64,000 bases of DNA from contig NC_066316.1 in assembly GCF_022539315.1 (NCBI RefSeq), forward strand, positions 65,577,994-65,641,993, read 5' to 3'. The notes beneath the pieces were generated by a model that was not told the origin of the DNA, did no database searches, and saw only the letters and a list, made by a program, of their open reading frames with translations. Of this stretch, positions 36,651 through 49,029 are shown piece after piece. The position numbers and the translations under genes were made by a program. The first letter of the stretch is position 1. The number at the start of each line of letters is the position of its first letter. This DNA is from Serinus canaria. Its lineage: Eukaryota > Chordata > Aves > Passeriformes > Fringillidae.

Positions 36651-38794
36651 CTAAATTAGAATAACTGGACTGGAAAAGTATAATAGTCCTTGCAAATGGA
36701 AAGTTTATTAAGAGTTCCCATTACAAAAATGAGAGCTAAATAACCCTAGAATTGGCCACAGAAAACAGAAGAAAGGCTGTGTAGATCATACAAGTGCAAT
36801 GTACTTTTTCCAGATGGTTAAATCATATCCCCGTTTCTCTCTAGAAAAATGAGTTTGCTCTTAGAAACTGCTACTTACTATAAGAAAGAATCATAGGTCT
36901 AGTGAAGTTTTTTTGTACATTAAAACTTCTTATGCACAAGAAGCCTACTGAGTCACACAAGATGTACAGAAAGTGCAAGACAATGAAAGATCAATATGAA
37001 GCCATCTTCCTCAGATTTTATAAGATTTAATTCAATTTAATAGATTTTAATGTTGGAACATTAAGTTACTTGAGCGTGATTTAATCAATATCACCCAGAT
37101 CACTGAAGTTTAATAAATTAATCTCTGAAGTACTAATATATTTTATTTAAAATAGTCTGAATATAAAAGAAATCATTCATGAAAATATTAATCTTTTTAT
37201 GCCATGCTTACAACACTCATAAAGTTCTTACTATTTTAGAAAAAAAGTCTCTTGTAACCAATCTGAATTTCTCTTGTTTCAAATTGTGGACATGAAATGT
37301 TTATGTAACAGGTATGGTAAGCATGAAAAGAAGTAGACAGTGATTTCCTGGCCCTCATCTGTGTATATATCTATAGAAAATAATAAAACCAGCTACTAAA
37401 TTAGTATTTGAAAAATGAAATAATCATTACTCCTTTTGAGGTATTCTGGCTTTTTGATGATTTTTTCTCTAAAACTCCAGTTTATGAACACACATCTTTA
37501 GTTATCAACATCAAATCCAAAGGTAAGCAAAAGACAAAACATGATGTCAGAAATGAAATTGCATAACTTAATTTCTCTGGTTTATGATTCTAATTTTGTG
37601 TTCAGGTGGTGAAATAGTAATTTATATTTTACTCTTTAAATTTTGTCTGTTGTTGAGAAACAATGAAATTTCTCAGAAACCTTTAAGCAGAGCTAGCAAT
37701 CTTATGGCAAATGACATGACCTGGCATCTGCTTTAATTGATACATATGCTTAAAAGAAATTTATAACAAAATCTCTGTTGTTCAATATCAGTGGCCTGGT
37801 TTTATTATTTACAATCACAAATATTAGTGTTTGCCAACTTGACCAAAAACAATTGTATAGTTTCTCTTAGATGGTAAAAAAGAAAAAAAAAATAGAATTG
37901 AGAATCAATCTTTTTATAAAAGTTATAAACTTTCTATCCTTTACATTTATTTTTAGCGATGTGCTGGCCTGATTTTATTTCATTTACTATTTAATCTCTG
38001 CTCCATTACTTTTATATTATATTAATTTTGGGTACCAAGTAAAATTACACAGTTGCTGCATCATATTAAATTAAAACTAGTGCTTTTATCAGTCTCTTTA
38101 TAAATCTAAAAAAAAACCCAAAACCCCCTATATTATGTTATTTTGACAAGATCTGATTGATATAAATTAAATTATTATCCTACTTTAGTTTTAAATTAAT
38201 TAAGCTTCATACCAATTGTTCCATCCTTCTGCCTATAAATGATGCTATGATGACAGGATTATAATTACTTGAGTCACTATGTAGCCTTTTAAAATACTGG
38301 AATAAAATTAGCTTACTTTGAATACTCTGGAATTTCCTCAGTATTCCAAGATTTATTAGGATTTAGCAGTAGTTTCCAAAGATATTAACATTCAGCTCTG
38401 TCAAAATCTTAGTTGTAAAAGTTTAAGTTATTATCCAATATTTGGGGGTGGGGAAGCACATCTGCCCTTGGGAGTCCTTAAACTTTCCAAGAGTTCTTGC
38501 ATTTCAAAAATCCTGCACATTAGTTATATATTTTTCCACTGGGGCTTTATTTTTAGATCTATTTCCATAATACTGGTGGTTAGCAAATGATTTCCTAATA
38601 AATTAGCCTTGCCTTTTAATTTCCGATTTTCTCCTTAATTTAGAATTTCTACTTAATTTAGTACAGTTCTTAGCCATAAATCAGGGTGTTGGTGCATAAT
38701 TTAGCTCTAATGTACCACATTGTTCACAGGGCTGTGACTGCTGCAACGAGTGCCCCTGTTGAGTGAATAGCAATAAGCTTACAAGCTAAGGCTG

Positions 38795-39335
38795 GGGTTT
38801 TTTGTGGGCTCTGCTTGTCAAAGTTCACTGAATGCCCCAGGAGTTTGATGTAGTTCTTCTTCCATTGCCTTAATTTTCCTTCCCATCTGAAAACTTACTT
38901 GAACCTCTAAGGCTGTCCATATGTATGGTATGTCCATAGAAATATATTGGCCAAGTACAGGGTTAATTTTTCCAGTAACCATGGGGGGCAGGGCCTGGAG
39001 CCATGTTGATGTAGCCAAGACCCCAGTCTTACTTCATTGCCAGAGATGAGAGAAAGGGAGTCCCTCTCTCACCTCCTGGAAGAAAAGGCATTCTTTTCCT
39101 GTTGTGGGAAAATGCAGTGGACTGAGAATCTCTCCGTCAGTTTTTCTATTGTCCTGGGGCTAGTGAGAGTTTTCCATGTAAATGTCCTATCTTTGTACCT
39201 TCTTTTGGCATTTTTGCTGTTACTGTTAATTTTCTTATCTTGTTGCTGTTTCCAGTAAATTGTTCTTATCTCAACCCATGACCTTTGCCTTCTGTCTCTC
39301 ATCAGACAGGGCAGGGGAGTGGCTTGTGGGTTAGG
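38795..39335 (+). mobile_element. ERV/LTR-derived block, truncated at 3' end
   Basis: The right half contains TGCTGTTACTGTTAATTTTC (39214-39233), TTATCTTGTTGCTG, TTTCCAGTAAATTGTTCTTA (39249-39268) and TCTCAACCCATGACC. As I remember it, a CAGTAAATTGTTCTTATCTCAACCCA-type phrase is typical of the 3' half of passerine ERVL LTRs, just after the polyadenylation region. After about 39330 the expected terminal sequence is replaced by the inverted repeat at 39323-39419. The left half (38795-39110) is GC-richer and could be the LTR 5' half or adjacent internal sequence; its edge is uncertain. The element runs on the plus strand. No protein coding frame survives. Short open frames (38818-39018 minus, 39037-39258 plus, 39069-39416 minus) are not meaningful. 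Confidence 0.5.
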
Positions 39336-39419
39336 AATGGTTTCCCCAATATAACCTGCACTTAAAAGAGTGGGAATTATATTGGGGAAACTGTTCCTAA
39401 GCCATTGCATTCCCACAAG
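39323..39419. repeat. Long imperfect inverted repeat at LTR edge
   Basis: The 24-base segment 39331-39354 (TTAGGAATGGTTTCCCC and on to ATATAA) pairs with 39377-39400 at 22 of 24 positions. The spacer is 22 bases. Outside these arms CTTGTGGG (39323-39330) pairs with CCCACAAG (39412-39419), after an 11-base one-sided insertion. The whole could fold into a long hairpin of about 97 bases. It may be two LTR ends lying head to head, or a small hairpin element inserted at the end of the LTR-like block. No clear target-site duplication was found. Confidence 0.8.
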
Positions 39420-39420
39420 A

Positions 39421-39750
39421 AAGAGTCCATATATTCACTGCTACATTTTTCTATTCTCTTATTTCTATTCTCAGTAGTGGTCATGGACAGCAGGGAAGAC
39501 TCAAAAAACAGGAGCCATGGAATGTAGCTAAATATTCCATGGGGTGACTACATACATGAGGAAAAGCAGATGAGCTGTTCAGAGTGATCTGCATTGTCAG
39601 AAATTTTTTTTTTTGTTAAATATAACTGGTAATTATGGTGTTGGTCAAAAGTTGCTCAGGGTTTAAAAAAAAAGCAAAGTGACATAAATTATAAAATAAG
39701 CATTCTCTTGTTAATGGAGGACAACCATAACAAATGTGCTCTGCAAAATC
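39421..39750. other. Short spacer between LTR-like block and CR1
   Basis: Unique-looking sequence with a T-run (about 39606-39614) and an A-run (39666-39673). No gene or element is recognised. Confidence 0.6.
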
Positions 39751-39896
39751 ATCACAGAATCATAGAATCACAGGTACACATAGAATCACATGTTTTTTGT
39801 TGAAAGGGACCATAAAGATAATCGAGTTCTGCCCCCCCTGCTCTGTGGGCAGGGACACCTTCCAGCAGACCAGGTTGATCACAGCCCTATTCAAAC
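39751..39896 (-). mobile_element. CR1 LINE 3' terminal fragment, short
   Basis: ATCACAGAATCATAGAATCA at the left edge is the reverse complement of the CR1 tail. There is a further partial tail unit (CATAGAATCAC at 39780-39790), so the tail is extended or duplicated. Then come GAAAGGGACCATAAAGAT, CCCCCCTGCTCTGTGGGCAG (39833-39852) and GGACACCTTCCAGCAGACCA (39853-39872), followed by GGTTGATCACAGCCC, the familiar sequence just inside the 3' end of one CR1 subfamily. Only about 145 bp survive. The wording differs from the copies at 17.7 and 59.8 kb, so this belongs to a different subfamily. Confidence 0.9.
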
Positions 39897-41516
39897 AACG
39901 TAAAAAGAATTAGAATTCTGTTTTTCTTAGTGAGGATGTAGCTGCTAATATCTTAAATTTATTTTAATTATGATTTATTATGTACAGATGATATTTTCAG
40001 AGTTATTTTAGGTGTAAAATACAATCATGGAAAATCATGGCTGATTTTTTTTTCTTTTTCATGGATATACATGTGTGAGTCCTGAAATTTCTGTTGTGCA
40101 TGGCGTATGCTATTACTGCTTCTATTTTAAAGAGTAATATTTTATCTTTCAAGGTTGGTATACAGTGTCTATTTCATCAGTCTGAAAAAGAAATGAGGCA
40201 GTTTAACAAAGCTTTAACTGTACCTGCTCTGGCTCAGATGATGCTTTCTCTGTGTCATATCCATCTGCCACTGTATTTCATAATATTTCAGGCTAAAAGA
40301 ACACCCAGAGCTGTCACTACAAGGTACTTTTTCTCCCTCTTGCGTTGCATCAGGTGGGTGTGCTGGGAAAAGACCACTTGGTGCTGCACTGCATTCCCAG
40401 CAATGAAGTGTCTGCTGGATCAACCACTCTGGGATGTTAGTGTCTCTGGGACAGTGGGACAGATTTGTCAATAACTTAACCCTGGACACCTTCCTGCCCC
40501 ACATCTTACCCTTTTAGAAGCTTAGGTGTAAACCTTCAATTTAGAGACTATCAGTCCCTACAGACCAGGTTGCAAATTTCTCTGTTGGTTGCTTGGAACT
40601 ATATTAGATTTCCTTAGCTTTTATTCACTGGATAGGAAGCTGTTATGATGTTTTGGGACAGAAGAAGTTTATATGATTTGTTTGCTAGAGATACAGGTAT
40701 TTTCAATGTCTGACATGAGTTTTCTCAGAGATACAAAAGATACTAAGAAGAAAAGATTTTTTTTTTTTTTTGTACTACTGGACAATAGTGAGAACAAATG
40801 TAACAAAACCTGACATTAAACATTTTTGTTGTGGGTAATGAGAAATGTTGAGGAATACATCAGGAGGTGAGAGAAGCACCAATAAAACAGTCAAAAATAT
40901 ACATTAAGGAAGACTTAATTTTCCTGTTCTTGTTTAAGATCACCTCAAGCTAACCAACTAATACATTTTGCCTTGCTCTGAACAAAACTCTGTTCAGAAT
41001 AAGGGGGAATGTGGGCAACTCTTTTGAATGTACACATCTGAGATGTATTATTCAGCTTGGAACTGGGGGCTCCCAAGGAACATTAAATGTTCTGTGCATT
41101 TTTGCTTTGCCCCTGAAAAGAGCATACCAATTGTCAAGGTCAGCCCAGAGGCAGAACACAGCTTCCCCTCCGTAGGGGGAGTGTCTGTAGGGAAAACTCC
41201 CTGTCATATTCTCTTGGACCAGAGGTGATGGAAAGACCTGGGGCCTGATCCAAGCAAAGCACACAAAGCCTGATTAAAAGGCCCCACAAAGGCTTTAAAT
41301 CAAACCTTTCATCTCCAGAACGATGTGTAGGCTCCATTCATCATCGTCACCACTAAATACCCTTTGAAAAAGGAAATAAGTGTTGATTTCCATTAGGTAA
41401 GAAAAACATTCTGGTGGTGTCAGCCTTGACAACATCAGTGTTCCCAAATGAGGCTGTTGAGCTGTATCACATTGTTCTTGTGAAGAACTGATATTTTAAA
41501 AATTTTATTTCTCCTC

Positions 41517-41554
41517 TTTTTTTTTTTTTTTGTTTTTTTGTTTTTTTTTTCCCC
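41517..41554. repeat. T-rich tract
   Basis: Three T-runs of 15, 7 and 10 bases separated by single G's, ending in CCCC. Read on the minus strand it is an A-rich tract preceded by GGGG. It could be a decayed retroposon tail, but no body is visible beside it. Confidence 0.85.
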
Positions 41555-44500
41555 TTATACTGGAAAGTATTCAAGCTCATACCTTGATCTGAAAATTTAA
41601 TACATAAAAGGAAAACCAGGAATTTTTCCTTGCTCTATTCTCTTAGATGCGTAGAAGTAAAGAAACTCCATTGAAATGGCAACAGTTGGAATCTTGTTAA
41701 TTCTTTGAACTTGTAAGAAGCAATTTTCTTCCAAGTCTCTAAGTTAAATATTGTAATTTTCAAATTGCCAGGAAAAAGAGAGAGAACAGGATCTCATTCA
41801 TTGCAAAGATGTCAATATGCTTTTCTCCTTTTTATTTTCATTCTTATTATAGAAATTACAATTGCAAAATATAATATTTGTTTTCTTGACAAGTGCTTAG
41901 GGAACTATTTGACTGTCTAACAGGTTTTGAGAAAACTTAAACATTGCATGATTTTTTTTACATAGATGAGCTTTCATATTTTCATTACAGTCTCTCACAT
42001 ACAATTGTTTAACATAACGAGAAACTTTTCTAAAGATTATTTTTCTAAAGAGAGTTGATCTACTTAAAGTAATACACTGCTGATTTTATTTGTTTAATGA
42101 TAATTGCACTTTTTATTGTACAATTTGCACAAGAAAATAGAACATATTTTAACAAAAAATGAAGTCAAAGTTATTCTGGAAGATGTGTACATGGATTTAA
42201 TGATATTCTTTATTGATCAAGAAGCAAATTCTACAAGTAAGAATTACAGTGTTACAGTGCAGCCTCATTCCTGCAGTTATGCCTGTCTGAGAGGACAGGC
42301 TGAGCCACTGAATGGATGACAAAGACAAGCAATAGACACAGACCCTTATGCTTTGTCACCATGCATTAGCTGCAGTCGTGAAAGGTGATGTAACACAAGA
42401 GGAATAAAAAATTGCCATTCGAGCACAAGGCCATCTTGTCCATCTCAGAGGCATCTAGCTGCCTGTGGGTCTGCCCTGTGTAGCTCCCAGTGAAGGATTA
42501 GCAGAGAAATAATGGAGTGCTGCTTATAGTTAAGTGCATTATGTACATGTAAGGGGAGAAGGTGGAATATAAATAAGCGTATTCCTTCTTCCCATCACTT
42601 GCTGTCAGCAAAAAAGTTTTGGCAAAAGGGATGTTTACTGTGATTTAGCAGCATCAGGAATCAGGAATTGACCTGATTATAGCAGCAACTCTCAGGCTTC
42701 AGCACTTTTGTTAATCATATAAAAGCCTAAAGATGACTTGGGAACTAAATTTAAGCTTCAGGGCTGGAAAGCTCTGGCTGGAGAGTCTTAGCTGCAGGAG
42801 GAGGATTGAACATGTGAGCTGAGGAGGGGCAAGCACCAGACCTAGCACTTGGAGCCAAATCTGGCTGGGGCTGTGATACCTACAGCTCCTGCCAGCTGCC
42901 TGTCCCTGTGACCCTCTCCCCAGCAGAGCAGCAGCATTGCTGTGTGAGCTCCGGTGCAAGTTGGCTCCAATGGAGCAATTTCTAAAAACTGGGTATCTGT
43001 TTGTCTTTCTTCTTCTTTCTAGTTACACAGGCCAGTGCTTGAATACTTTTCATCCTGGTATATCACAATATTCCCCCAAAAATTCCTCAAATGTTAAGGT
43101 AATTACTGCATCCTCAGGTAATTCCTGCAATACTACATAGAAGAAAATGTGTTGAGAGAAAGATTGCTTAAACACAGGTCTGCCTGAACTGAGGTAATCA
43201 TGGCTCAACACTATTTTGTGCAGTGCTTGTACAATGAGACATCAGCTTATCTTGGAGTTTATGATGTGACTATGACATTAGAAAAGTGCAATTACATTAC
43301 TATAATAGCATCATTTTTATAATGGCTTTTAACCTCTGATTTTATTCAAGAATTTTCAAGACATTTATTCTATACTTTTAGTTCATGAGATATTTGTGCC
43401 TACAATCTCCACATTGAATTTTATGTACTGGGAACAAGACATTTTCAGAGAGAGGCTCTTAGATTAATTTTCTACCTGTTCAGACAGGAGAGAAATTTAA
43501 CTGCTGTTGTTAACTACTTGAGCTTTTAACTATTTATTATAATGGTATCAGATGGGTTTGGAATATTGGTTATTTGCTTGAAACAGCACTACTTTATTTT
43601 TCTTCTGAATGGAGTTTCCAGTTAATCAGTTTTGCTGATCTACTTCTCAATACATCTAGACTTATGACTTAAGTCATTTTGACCTGAGCAGAATATTTTA
43701 CAAGTAATTATTGTCCACATGATATGAATCGCCAATTTTTAAGCATTGTTGAGCTATCACATAAAGATGACAATGAGAGCTGTGTGACTGCTGGCCCCTA
43801 CCTGAGCTGAGAAGTCTCTGTTTCTGAACAAGACAGACCTGTGCTCCCGTACTGCCTGGGGAAGGATGTGTGATGTTTATCTGGTGTCTCAGACAAGTGA
43901 TGTTTTTAGAGGGTATACTCTGTAAAGCTCAGGTTCATAACATCCTTTTCATCAATTCAGATAATGTTTTCCTGTTTTAAGGTATTCTAATGTGAAAGGA
44001 TAATCTTTCATTTGTTATCTGGAAGAGAAAACACAACTGAATTATGGTATTTTAATGCTATATTATGAACACATATAGAAAATCTTCCAAAAAACATATT
44101 CTGAAAAAATCATTATCCTATCTAATTTAGATAAAGCATAATCACTGAATCATATTATTTTCATCCATTTGCATTTATATATTGCAGCTACTCATGTTTT
44201 TAAAGGCATGGAAGGACGAATCTTTCCATGTTAGCAAATACTCAGAGTTATGTGTAAATAACCTGGCAACTTGCCGTAGCCATGAAATGACTGCAGCCCT
44301 CACATTTTACTGTACTTGCTTTTAGCATTCTGCTTATAGAGAACTATAAACCTGTACAAAAGAAAAGGGAAGCTGACAGAATACCCACAGTTATAGCTCT
44401 AAACTAAAAAATGACTTCAGGAAAGCCATTTTGGAGAACCATTTCAAAGGAACAGAGGAGGCAGAAAAAATGATATCTTTCTGCTCTCTGCGTTACAGTA

Positions 44501-47225
44501 AAACTGCCTACTATTTCATTCTGTCCAATTCTCCTGGTCTGTTTGTGTGTTTTTTAGCCTGAGTCTATTTTTTCAATATGAAGCACAAACAAGGAAAAAT
44601 GGCAAAAAGAATAGGTATAAACATGTGAATAGTCCACCTCTAAAGAGCTGCCTCCTTTAAGGGAATTTAGTTGTAATCTTTAATGGAGAACAGAGCTAAA
44701 GAGAGCAGCTCTATACTGCAGCTGAAAAAGGAACTGAAATGAAACATTTCTGCTGAAAACTAGCTTCCAGACAACTCAAACCAGGTACTACTGTGTTTTA
44801 GCTTCCAATTATTAATTTTACCAGACAAGATGTTTTTATTATCATTATTTTTATTTTCCTAATAGGACTTGTATTATTTTTCTCTCTCCTCCTCTTTTTT
44901 TTCTCCCTTGGTTTGTATGTGTGCACACACAGGGACATGAAGAGCCTTCTGAAAGAATGCTAGAACACTTAAGTAATGCCTAGATAATATTAACATTTAT
45001 TACTTGGCAATAATAACATAAAACAGGTCTACCCAAACACCTGAACATATCCATATGCTGTAGAATCAGAAAAAAAAAAGGTCTTTATGGAACTCCATGG
45101 CCTTAAAATATAAGTAAGCAACTTGTGATTCATATATACCATTTTTGTGATGAAAACAGATGAGTGTGTCAAGACAATTTGGATAATTCTCTTCCAGCTG
45201 AGGTTTATATTTATGGTAGGTTTTCAGACAAAATTTCCAATTGTACAGGTTGTAGGATTACACTGTAAGGAACAGGATTATCTGTGACCGGTTTAAATGG
45301 AATAGCAGGAAAACTTAATCTGGAATTAAGTATGAATTAAAAAATAGGATCATCCATACATTTGTAAGGAAGACGTGGCTGTTGTCAGCTACAGAAACTA
45401 TACAAAGGTAGTCAAGGTTTGGCCATGAATTAGGGAGAGATGAACACCCTGGGAAGCCTCAGCTACATTTGGTGCTTCTGCAGCATGCAGAGCACTCACC
45501 AGTGGTAATGAAGGACTAAGGACTATATAGTGTCCCTTGCAAACCAGTTCTTACAGTAAGATTAAAACCAGCTCTTTTATTTAGGAAGTCAACTGTAATT
45601 TTAAAAACAATTAATGCAAAACTCATTAGGATATTGAATGGGACAATTCAGAAATTTAATATCTAGATGAAATAAGTACCAGAGGAACTGGTACTTTTCT
45701 AGTGGAACATTTCTAGCTCATCAGAACTGAGCAGCTAATGTATTTAAATAAGATTAGAAGAGATGTAAGCAGATAAAATAAGGACTTGTTCATTAACTGC
45801 ATTATTTAAAGAATGTGATCTTTCCCAATACTTCATATACAGCATAACTTGTTTTTGAGATAAAAATGAAGCAAATGTAAAAATGGCTGTACCAAAGAAC
45901 ATGTGTTTTATAGGAATTTCTCACTAAAAGTCACCCCAATGTATTTTCCTAATGCCACAGCCCACACTGATGTTATGTGATTATATTTTCCTAAAAGATT
46001 TTTGGTACTGAATGAAGTACTCCTTTTCTCTGGTTGTATGATTAGAAATACACACTGTCTGACACTGCCTAAGACCTTTTGTTTTAACAACACATTCTTT
46101 TTTTCCCCTCTGATTTGGAGACACCAGACAAGATCAAAAGACAAGATGAGCTACTGGATGTTAGCCTGTGCCTCTGGATGTTTGACTTACTTCTTGGCCT
46201 CACTCTTAGCATCCAGATCTCATGGACTGCAGTGATGAGTGTCACCACCAGTCTGTAGGGTTGTTATATTCATTGTAAATTCTCATCAGGCTGGGCAAAG
46301 ACACTGGACCATGTGTCAGAACACTTGTGTTTTTATTATACAGTCACAACAGAACTTCAGTGACCAGCCCACTATTTACACTGAAAAGGTGTTGGCTACC
46401 AAGCCCTTAATGTGGGACAGTGCACTTCATTAAGTTCTCAGCTCCTGCAAGAAATTAAGTGCTGGCTCATAAGCCTCAACATACCTTCACACAACAAAAT
46501 TGTGGGGTAGAATATGATAGCTGTGTTTTGCCCAGGCAAAGAAAAGGGAGAAAAAAAAAGAACATCACTAGTCCTTAAGTCCTGCATTGATCCTGCCACA
46601 TGGACCCTCTGGAGCTGGGGCTGATAGACAAAGAAAAAGAGAGAGAAGGAAGAGAGCCAGTGAAAAGAGAGAGGGCTCCCAATCTGCTTCCTTTTATCAT
46701 TAACCTGGTGCACATCTCTTGGGCAAACTAGATTTTTCATGCTGTTTTGTTCATGCAGGCACATCCAACTCTTCTCCAGAAAGTGAGTTGAAAGAGGCAG
46801 GATGGGCTTGAGCACGAATCTCAAGGCAGAGCAGGAAGCTGGCTACAAGAGCACTGCCCCACATCCATGGGACCCTCTCCTCTGATCTCTGCTCCTGTAG
46901 TAACACTCAGAATGTTTGAGATATTCTGGTCCTCTACAGTGAGCAGTGCAGAAATGGCTGATCCAGGAGGTGGGGAATGATATGAGGACATGAGGGGTCC
47001 TCATGTTATGTGTCAGATTTAGCTCTGGTTAAGGTGCTTGAAGATTTCCAATTAACTCAGCTTAAGTCACATTTTAAAGGAGGGGCTGTGATACTGTACT
47101 TTCCTTATAAAATCCCTTTAATCCCTACTCCAGATTAAGTAAAAGAGACATCAGATATTAACCAATATCTTTAAATAATCTCTGTGTTATATGTCCCTCT
47201 TCTAAGATTTTGTTCTAAAATTAAC

Positions 47226-47254
47226 ATTAAATACACACTTTTGGTGTATTTAAT
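47226..47254. repeat. Hairpin, 11 bp arms
   Basis: ATTAAATACAC and its exact reverse complement GTGTATTTAAT flank a 7-base loop (ACTTTTG). It lies about 130 bases left of the perfect 40 bp palindrome. No gene is adjacent. Confidence 0.8.
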
Positions 47255-47382
47255 TAAAAATATTGTTCTCATTTTAGCTAGACTTTATTTGAAAAGAGGG
47301 ATACTGAGAATCAAAGAGCAGAATCCTTGGGAAATATATTTCATCTTGAACACCAAATTTTCACAGTGATTTTTGAAGCTGA

Positions 47383-47422
47383 TTTTTGTGTGTTGCTGAA
47401 GTACTTCAGCAACACACAAAAA
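47383..47422. repeat. Perfect 40 bp palindrome without spacer
   Basis: TTTTTGTGTGTTGCTGAAGT is followed immediately by its exact reverse complement. Every one of the 20 pairs matches and there is no loop; symmetry breaks at 47382 (A) against 47423 (C). A perfect arm this long is very unlikely by chance in 64 kb. It could be a fold-back duplication made during replication, a cruciform-prone site, or a read or assembly artefact. No open frame or element explains it. Confidence 0.95.
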
Positions 47423-48970
47423 CATTCCTGTTGCATCCAAGCTAAATATTAATGTAATTGGTAGTGAAGTCAAAGCTATCATTGCAATATGTTCTATTTC
47501 TAAATAATTTTCAAATATCAAAACACTTAGAGTAAATATTTAAATTGTAAAATTGGCATTTTTTAATCCCAGTAAACACTCTCTATTGAATAAAAATAAG
47601 TGCAGAATTGGCTAAATATTTAATTTTGTTAAGTTGCAAGGAAGAAACCTTTCCAAATCTTTTATGTTAGCAGTCTTCATATCCTATTTTTATGGCTGCG
47701 AAGGCATAAAAATGGAAACAAATGTATGTTTTGTTTGCTTGTTTTGTCTTCAGGAATTGTATTTAAAATTATGAAATGGGTAAAGCATATCTTATTTTTC
47801 AAATCTGTCCATTTTCTGGACATGTTCATAGAGAGAATTCATCAATGCAAGAAGCCTTCCACCACTTGTTGAATGCAGATAAGTCTAAATGTTTTGTGTA
47901 TATCTGTTGAATACAAACATGTCATATAAATACATCTTCTTACAACTTAACTCTGATAGTAGTTAAATCTACTTTGGTTATTCCCCAATCTACGTAATAA
48001 CCCAATAATTTGAGTTATCAGACTTTTTAGATGAACAAAATGTATACTCTGGAGTCCATTGACTTCAAATAGAACCTTGCAAATTGAGCCTGAGACATAA
48101 TGATATCTTCAGAAAGAATATAAATAGTAGGTTAGTCACTCCTCAGTGAATACCGTGAATAATTTAACTTGCACCTGTTTCTTTTCAATTTGACCCATAT
48201 ATTATCTCTCAGGCACCAATCAGGAAGAAAAATGTTGCTTTCATTAAATGTCATTATGGGCACTGTCATTCTATTTCCTACTCCAGTTTAGAAGAGTAAG
48301 CCAAAGCAGACTAAGAGGTTTTAAATGTTGTCACTAATTTGTCAGTATCACATGTTCATTTTTTATTGTCTACAAACATAATAGTAAGGAAAAGTAAGGC
48401 ACATTAGGAAAAAAAATTCCAAGTGACATCCTGAACATATGCACACACATATAATGTTTCCTCCTTCTTAAAAGCTATACTTTTGTGACCTTGTAGGAAT
48501 ATACACCCTACTTCACATTTGCATTTTACTCAGGGACATTTGTCCTGGGTTTAATGAGAAATCATTTGAAAATGCAGTCCTAAATTTTATCTCCTCCATT
48601 ATATTTTTAATTCTGGAATTTGTAAATATGCACCCACAGGATTTTACTTGCCAATAAATGAATGCAGCATCCTGGCATGCAGAGCTGTTACTGGGAAAAA
48701 TTGGTACATTGGTATCACAGTTGTAGCAACAGTGTTGGAAAGAGCATCTGGAACTGATTTGAATAATAAGGTAGATTTTTTAGTGAAAATTTAGCAATAT
48801 AAATTTTCCAAAAATTTATATCCAAAATTTAATCTTAAGAAATATACTTTTGTGTGTAAACCAGGATATTACTTATTTTGAAGATCTGGAACTGTATTCT
48901 GGGCTATTACTGTGAATTAATACTGATGATATTACAGTGAAGTCAATGTATAATATGAGAGGGTTTGCCT
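47423..48970. other. Gene-free AT-rich sequence
   Basis: Nothing beyond AT-rich unique-looking sequence is seen. No open frame reaches a notable length. Confidence 0.6.
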
Positions 48971-49028
<58 letters not shown>

Positions 49029-49029
49029 A
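48971..49029. repeat. (TGA)n microsatellite, about 19 perfect units
   Basis: The run of TGA (equivalently GAT or ATG) units is uninterrupted for 59 bases and then passes into TATATCC. The lack of interruptions suggests a young or length-variable locus. It is not in a gene that I can see. Confidence 0.97.

Larger units (their letters stand above)
32519..38794. other. Gene-free AT-rich sequence
   Basis: No gene is recognised. A run of TAAA units lies at about 33583-33604. An A-rich tract of the A13-G-A6-G-A3 type lies at 36612-36650. The largest open frame, 35637-36020 (127 codons, plus), has no recognisable domain, no compositional support and no downstream partner exon that I can identify. 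The part 37100-38700 is especially AT-rich, with long stretches lacking G or C. 38600-38780 contains fewer repeats and one CpG (CAACGAGTG) and might be conserved. Confidence 0.6.
39897..47382. other. Gene-free AT-rich sequence
   Basis: No gene is recognised. A T-rich tract of T15-G-T7-G-T10-C4 lies at 41517-41554. Less AT-rich islands without identity occur at about 40280-40500, 41040-41340 and 42740-42960. The last reads as an 82-codon minus-strand open frame (42711-42959), but it has no domain and no recognised homologue. Open frames at 40094-40474 and 46438-46824 also lack any recognisable feature. A hairpin at 47226-47254 is listed separately. Confidence 0.6.

Noticed and set aside
36887..36902. 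AGAATCATAGG, considered as a further CR1 tail
   Set aside because: Only one tail-like word. The adjoining sequence does not follow any CR1 3' region.
41517..41554. T-rich tract considered as the tail of a minus-strand retroposon
   Set aside because: Sequence to its right shows no recognisable element. Most likely simple sequence.
46438..46824. 128-codon minus-strand open frame
   Set aside because: No recognisable motif, ordinary base composition, no neighbouring exon signals that I could support.
47226..47254. Hairpin considered as a transcription terminator
   Set aside because: No upstream gene, and intrinsic hairpin terminators are not used in vertebrate nuclear genes.
48971..49029. Regularly repeated units, considered as a CRISPR array
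   Set aside because: It is a trinucleotide microsatellite with no spacers. Nothing in the window has repeat-spacer structure, and the host is a vertebrate.
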